Positions 4,273 to 7,195 of a stretch of 7,195 bases of DNA are shown here, piece after piece. The DNA is from an uncultured Clostridium sp. GTDB taxonomy: Bacteria; Bacillota; Clostridia; Lachnospirales; Anaerotignaceae. The position numbers were made by a program, and so were the translations under genes. Where the stretch lies: NCBI GenBank assembly GCA_947246775.1, contig CAMXTM010000098.1:1-7195 (forward strand), written 5' to 3'. Numbering within the stretch: position 1 is the first letter of the stretch; each line of letters starts with the position of its first letter. The notes beneath the pieces are model-generated. The model was not told where the DNA came from, searched no databases, and saw only the letters and a list, made by a program, of their open reading frames with translations.

Positions 4273-7195
4273 TGCTCCTCCCTCTGGAATCGTTTGTATT
4301 TCAGGAGCAAATGTCTTTGTAACGTTATCTTGTATTTATTTGGAACACCTTTTGTTATAGAAGGAGTAGTCAAAGGATATCCTGCAAAAACTCCCTTTTG
4401 ACCATTATGTGTATAAATACTTTTTTCAGTCGAATGACCTAAGCTAATATCATCATGATATAAATCTACCCTCACTGACTTAATCAACTGTTTTATGTCA
4501 TCATCTACAGCTTCTCCTGTCTCTTTTGTAACAGGAACAAATATATTCAACCAATCATTTCCCATCTCTCTTAAAATCAATTCAGGCTCTCCAAATTGTA
4601 TTTTATATGTAGGAACTTCCGTAGTAGTAGATTCTTTTATATTTACTTTACAAACTTTTTGACTTACTGTTCCACCAGAGAAGTAAAAAGTAAACTCTAA
4701 AGAATCTCCAGGTGCAACTATATCTCCAAAGTCATCTGTTGCTTCAATGAAAATAACACCATAGTCTTCTAGTGTTTCCGTATAGTGTTCGTCTTTGTTA
4801 AACGCAATGGTTTCACCATTCTTTTTACAGTCGATACCATCAAATGTTTCACTAGGTTTCATATATTTAATATAAAATCTTATAGCAGAAGCATTTATAT
4901 ATTGTGTAGTCCTTGTATGGTCTGTATCTTTTGGATATCTTGTAACAATCACATTTGCTGCCCTTGTAACATTCAGTTTATAAACAGTTTTATTTTCTGG
5001 GTCATCTTTTGAAGCAACTGTAATTGTAACTTCTGCGTTCATTGCATAACCTAAATCAATCTCGCAAGAATTATCACTTGCTAGCGTAGCAGTTTCTTCT
5101 TCTTCATTATTTAGTAAATAGTAAGATACTGTTATCACAGAATCTGCTACAGTTGACTCCATGTTTAATTTCAGTTTAGTTGTTTTAATAGATACTTGCC
5201 CATCGATTGTTTTTGGAACATAACCACGAAAATCTAAAGTATTTGTAAGCCCAAAGATATTTAACGACTGTAATACTGGTGTATCAGGCAATACTTTGAT
5301 AACATTATACTTTTCTTCGTTGATTAAACCTATAATTTTTGTTGTCTCCAAAGGCTCTATATTGTTATAAATTGTCTCTGTTGTTTCTGAGCCTAAAGTT
5401 CCGTCTTTCATAATAGGATAAGATTTATTATCTTTGTAACTGATAATATAGTAACGCTGTCCGATTTCCAAGCCTGTAACACACTCATCGCCTGCGATTC
5501 CCTCAGAACCTTCCTCTAAAATAACAGTAAGAGATGGTCTTTCTGGTTCTTCTACTTTTACAACTTTGTATCTTTCTGAATTGGTTAAGCCTGTAATCGT
5601 TGTTGTTTCTAGCGATTCCAAAGCATCATAATCAAAGGTTGTACCCTCTGCGCCTAAGGTTCCGTCTGCTTGAACTGCGTATGATTTATTATCTTTGTAG
5701 CTGATAATATAGTAACGCTGTCCGGTTTCTAAATCTGTAATACAAGCGTCACCAGCAGTTCCTTCTGAACCTTCTTCTAAAATAACTAGACTGTCTTTTT
5801 GAGATTCTACAGTAAGGAATGCGGTTTTACTAAAAACAGGTTCTCTTACTTTGCCAGGTTTTTCTGCCCAAACTTTAACAGAAAATTTTGCTCCACTGTC
5901 GCTTAATCCTGGTGTAAAAGAATAACTGTCTGTTGTTGCTCCTGAAATTTCTTTTCCATTGCAGTACCATTGATAGGAAAGTCCAGAAGCAGGTTGTGCA
6001 TCTGCTAGAAATACAGCTTTTTCTCCAGCAGTAACAAAAACATCGTTAGGACCATTTACCGTAAATGGAGGATTAGCAAAGTCATCAACTGTAAAGCTTA
6101 AAAAGATGTCTTTGATTGCTTTATACTCATTATCTGCGTTAATATTTTTTAATCTCCAGTTTTCTTTTTTTGCATTGTCATTTAAATAAATTTGATAGTC
6201 GTTGGAATTACCTTTTTGTGAAATAAAGAACTGAATCTCTTTTTTGTCGTCCGATATGGTAACTGTATTGATTGCACCACTTACGCTACCAGAACGATAA
6301 ACAAAGATATTATCTAATGTAGATGGATTTTTTCCGTTGACAAAGAATTCGATAGGTTCATCAAACATCATATCAACAAAAATACTGTCTGGTGTTTGAG
6401 AAAGTTCCACATAAGAATAGTTCAGGGCTTCTCTTTCTTGCTCTAAAACTTTTACAACTTTGTAGGTTTCATTGTTGACTAGGTTAATAATTGTATCTGT
6501 TTCGATAGATTCGAGATTATCATACAAGATTTCTCCTGTAAGCGCTGCACCTAAGGTTCCATCTTTGCGAACAACATAAGATTGATTGTCTTTGTATTGA
6601 ATAATGTAATAACGCTGTCCGATTTCTAAACCTGTAATGCTAGCGTCGTCTGCTGTACCTTCTGAACTTTTTGCTAAAAGAACTTTTTCTTTTGAATCTA
6701 AGGCTTTGGATTGTACTGTCAAGACTGCTGTTTTACTTGTTGTTTCTCTGCCGTCTATCCAAACCTTAACGGTGAATTTACTGCCGTTGTCACTTAAAGC
6801 AGCGATAAAAGAATAACTATTAGAAGTTGCTCCTTTAATTTCTATATTATTGCGATACCATTGATAGCGCAAATTAGAAGAAGATGTTACATCTACTTTA
6901 AAAATAGCTTTTTCTCCTGCATAAACAGTAACATTCTCAGGACCATTCAAGATTAGAGAAGTATCACCGCTGCTATTTTCAGAATCGTTTACAGTTGGAG
7001 GAACACTACTGTTATTTGGGGAATGAGAAGAACTGTTTCCCTTATTTGTATTATGAACACCTGTGTTAAAAACATTGTTATTAACAGTAGCTGTAATATT
7101 ATCTGCCACATTTACTATCGTTGGCTTTTGTGCAATCGAAACATTTTGAGAAGTAACGGAAACACTTTCTAATTTTCCTGTTCCTCCAACGGTTG
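4221..7195 (-). CDS. Large secreted multidomain Ig-like / cadherin-like protein, 5' partial, frameshifted at its 3' end
   Basis: The frame is open from the right edge to a TAG at 4223-4221, giving 990 codons plus a partial one. The true start is beyond 7195; the GTG at 7109 has no sign of being real, because coding continues upstream (VGGTGKLESVSVTSQNV). In order: an Asn/Ser-rich linker (7100-6960); an Ig-like domain (6953-6711; YQWYRN, SDNGSKFTVKV); an unrecognised ~79-residue module (6683-6447); a segment resembling SbsA-type Ig-like domains (about 6404-6135); a second Ig-like domain (6065-5808; YQWYCN, SDSGAKFSVKV); two more module copies (5789-5553, 5528-5292); and a cadherin-like beta-sandwich (about 5276-4962; LNIFGLT, YKLNVTR). 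A further beta-rich region is unassigned. The last 33 residues, after KYKIT, lose the family character and become basic, marking a frame loss near 4323. Export and surface exposure are inferred from the domains; ligand unknown. Confidence 0.82.
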   Translation of the reverse strand, partial: TVGGTGKLESVSVTSQNVSIAQKPTIVNVADNITATVNNNVFNTGVHNTNKGNSSSHSPNNSSVPPTVNDSENSSGDTSLILNGPENVTVYAGEKAIFKVDVTSSSNLRYQWYRNNIEIKGATSNSYSFIAALSDNGSKFTVKVWIDGRETTSKTAVLTVQSKALDSKEKVLLAKSSEGTADDASITGLEIGQRYYIIQYKDNQSYVVRKDGTLGAALTGEILYDNLESIETDTIINLVNNETYKVVKVLEQEREALNYSYVELSQTPDSIFVDMMFDEPIEFFVNGKNPSTLDNIFVYRSGSVSGAINTVTISDDKKEIQFFISQKGNSNDYQIYLNDNAKKENWRLKNINADNEYKAIKDIFLSFTVDDFANPPFTVNGPNDVFVTAGEKAVFLADAQPASGLSYQWYCNGKEISGATTDSYSFTPGLSDSGAKFSVKVWAEKPGKVREPVFSKTAFLTVESQKDSLVILEEGSEGTAGDACITDLETGQRYYIISYKDNKSYAVQADGTLGAEGTTFDYDALESLETTTITGLTNSERYKVVKVEEPERPSLTVILEEGSEGIAGDECVTGLEIGQRYYIISYKDNKSYPIMKDGTLGSETTETIYNNIEPLETTKIIGLINEEKYNVIKVLPDTPVLQSLNIFGLTNTLDFRGYVPKTIDGQVSIKTTKLKLNMESTVADSVITVSYYLLNNEEEETATLASDNSCEIDLGYAMNAEVTITVASKDDPENKTVYKLNVTRAANVIVTRYPKDTDHTRTTQYINASAIRFYIKYMKPSETFDGIDCKKNGETIAFNKDEHYTETLEDYGVIFIEATDDFGDIVAPGDSLEFTFYFSGGTVSQKVCKVNIKESTTTEVPTYKIQFGEPELILREMGNDWLNIFVPVTKETGEAVDDDIKQLIKSVRVDLYHDDISLGHSTEKSIYTHNGQKGVFAGYPLTTPSITKGVPNKYKITLQRHLLLKYKRFQREEHCREPLNFIRQMTILLS
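4321..4325 (-). other. Probable single-base deletion (frameshift) joining the two frames
   Basis: On the minus strand the upstream frame reads KYKIT and then a basic, non-homologous-looking tail. The other frame, directly after, reads VTKTFAPEIQTIPEGG. Restoring one G (ACGTT to ACGGTT) gives KYKITVTKTFAPE and one continuous product. No homopolymer or canonical X-XXY-YYZ slippery heptamer lies in the overlap, so a sequencing error or a real mutation is more likely than phase variation or programmed frameshifting. The exact base is approximate. Confidence 0.75.
5292..6683 (-). repeat. Three copies of an unrecognised ~79-residue module
   Basis: Copies lie at 6683-6447, 5789-5553 and 5528-5292. 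Shared landmarks are SEGTA.D..IT.LE.GQRYYII.YKDN.SY near the start, DGTLG in the middle, and a closing segment with LE..ET..I..L.N.E.Y.V.KV. The second and third copies are adjacent, 261 bases apart, and similar in DNA; the first is separated from them by two other domains. Each copy seems to have two related halves (ITGLEIGQRYYII and ITGLTNSERYKVV). I do not recognise the family; it resembles small fibronectin-like beta domains only loosely. Confidence 0.82.
5808..6953 (-). repeat. Two copies of an Ig-like domain
   Basis: The segments 6953-6711 and 6065-5808 are clear paralogues. Both open with NGP..V.V.AGEKA.F, carry YQWY.N..EI.GAT..SYSF, then LSD.G.KF.VKVW, and end with SKTA.LTV. The Trp of QWY and the [DN].G.KF.VKV strand are hallmarks of Ig-like folds. 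Each copy is followed directly by a copy of the ~79-residue module, so the two domains were probably duplicated as a unit. The first is shorter near its C-terminus (WIDGRETTSK against WAEKPGKVREPVFSK). Confidence 0.85.

Noticed and set aside
4221..4335. Programmed −1 ribosomal frameshift
   Set aside because: No canonical slippery heptamer is found in the overlap in the correct frame, and I see no obvious downstream stem. A simple one-base deletion explains the data better.
3593..5012. Plus-strand open frames at 3593-3916 and 4785-5012
   Set aside because: Both are antisense to well-supported coding sequence, with Phe/Ile/Cys-rich composition and no recognisable motif.
7107..7109. GTG as the start of the large Ig-like gene
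   Set aside because: The frame stays open to the window edge with protein-like sequence, and no signal peptide follows the GTG, which a secreted protein would need.

Overview
The window suggests a low-GC Gram-positive bacterium, most likely a gut-type Clostridia or a relative. This is inferred from AT-rich DNA, a Gram-positive-style signal peptide, rho-independent terminators, and large secreted multi-repeat proteins of kinds common in Lachnospiraceae and neighbouring groups. Everything convincingly coding lies on the minus strand, so the window reads right to left. No RNA gene, mobile element, CRISPR array or metabolic gene is visible.

Right part (7195 to 2665): a very large extracellular-type protein whose 5' end lies beyond the window. 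In order it carries an Asn/Ser-rich linker, an Ig-like domain, an unrecognised ~79-residue module, a possible SbsA-like segment, a second Ig-like domain, two further tandem copies of the module, and a cadherin-like beta-sandwich. After these come less recognisable beta-rich regions and then 19 gapless copies of an acidic Pro-containing octapeptide. The reading frame is broken once, near 4323. The open frame entering from the right stops at 4221, while the continuation is open from about 4335 to 2665. One missing base would restore a single product of about 1509 visible residues. The protein ends in a Ser/Thr/Glu-rich tail with no LPXTG motif or membrane anchor.

Middle (2664 to 2290): an intergenic region. 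A strong terminator lies directly after the big gene and a second hairpin terminator about 40 bases further on. A quiet AT-rich stretch follows, then a candidate sigma-A promoter overlapped by an inverted repeat, and a weak ribosome binding site for the next gene.

Left part (2289 to 1): the first 763 residues of a second secreted protein. It has a signal peptide, a Lys/Glu/Thr-rich stalk, a predicted right-handed beta-helix with repeated FIMNGG-type coils, and InlB B-type (Listeria-Bacteroides) repeats joined by Thr/Pro/Asp linkers. The fourth B repeat runs off the left edge. The B repeats share long stretches of identical DNA, which suggests recent expansion or gene conversion.

Taken together this looks like a locus of neighbouring, separately transcribed surface or secreted proteins, probably for adhesion or matrix interaction. 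That role is inferred from architecture only. No enzyme active site is visible.
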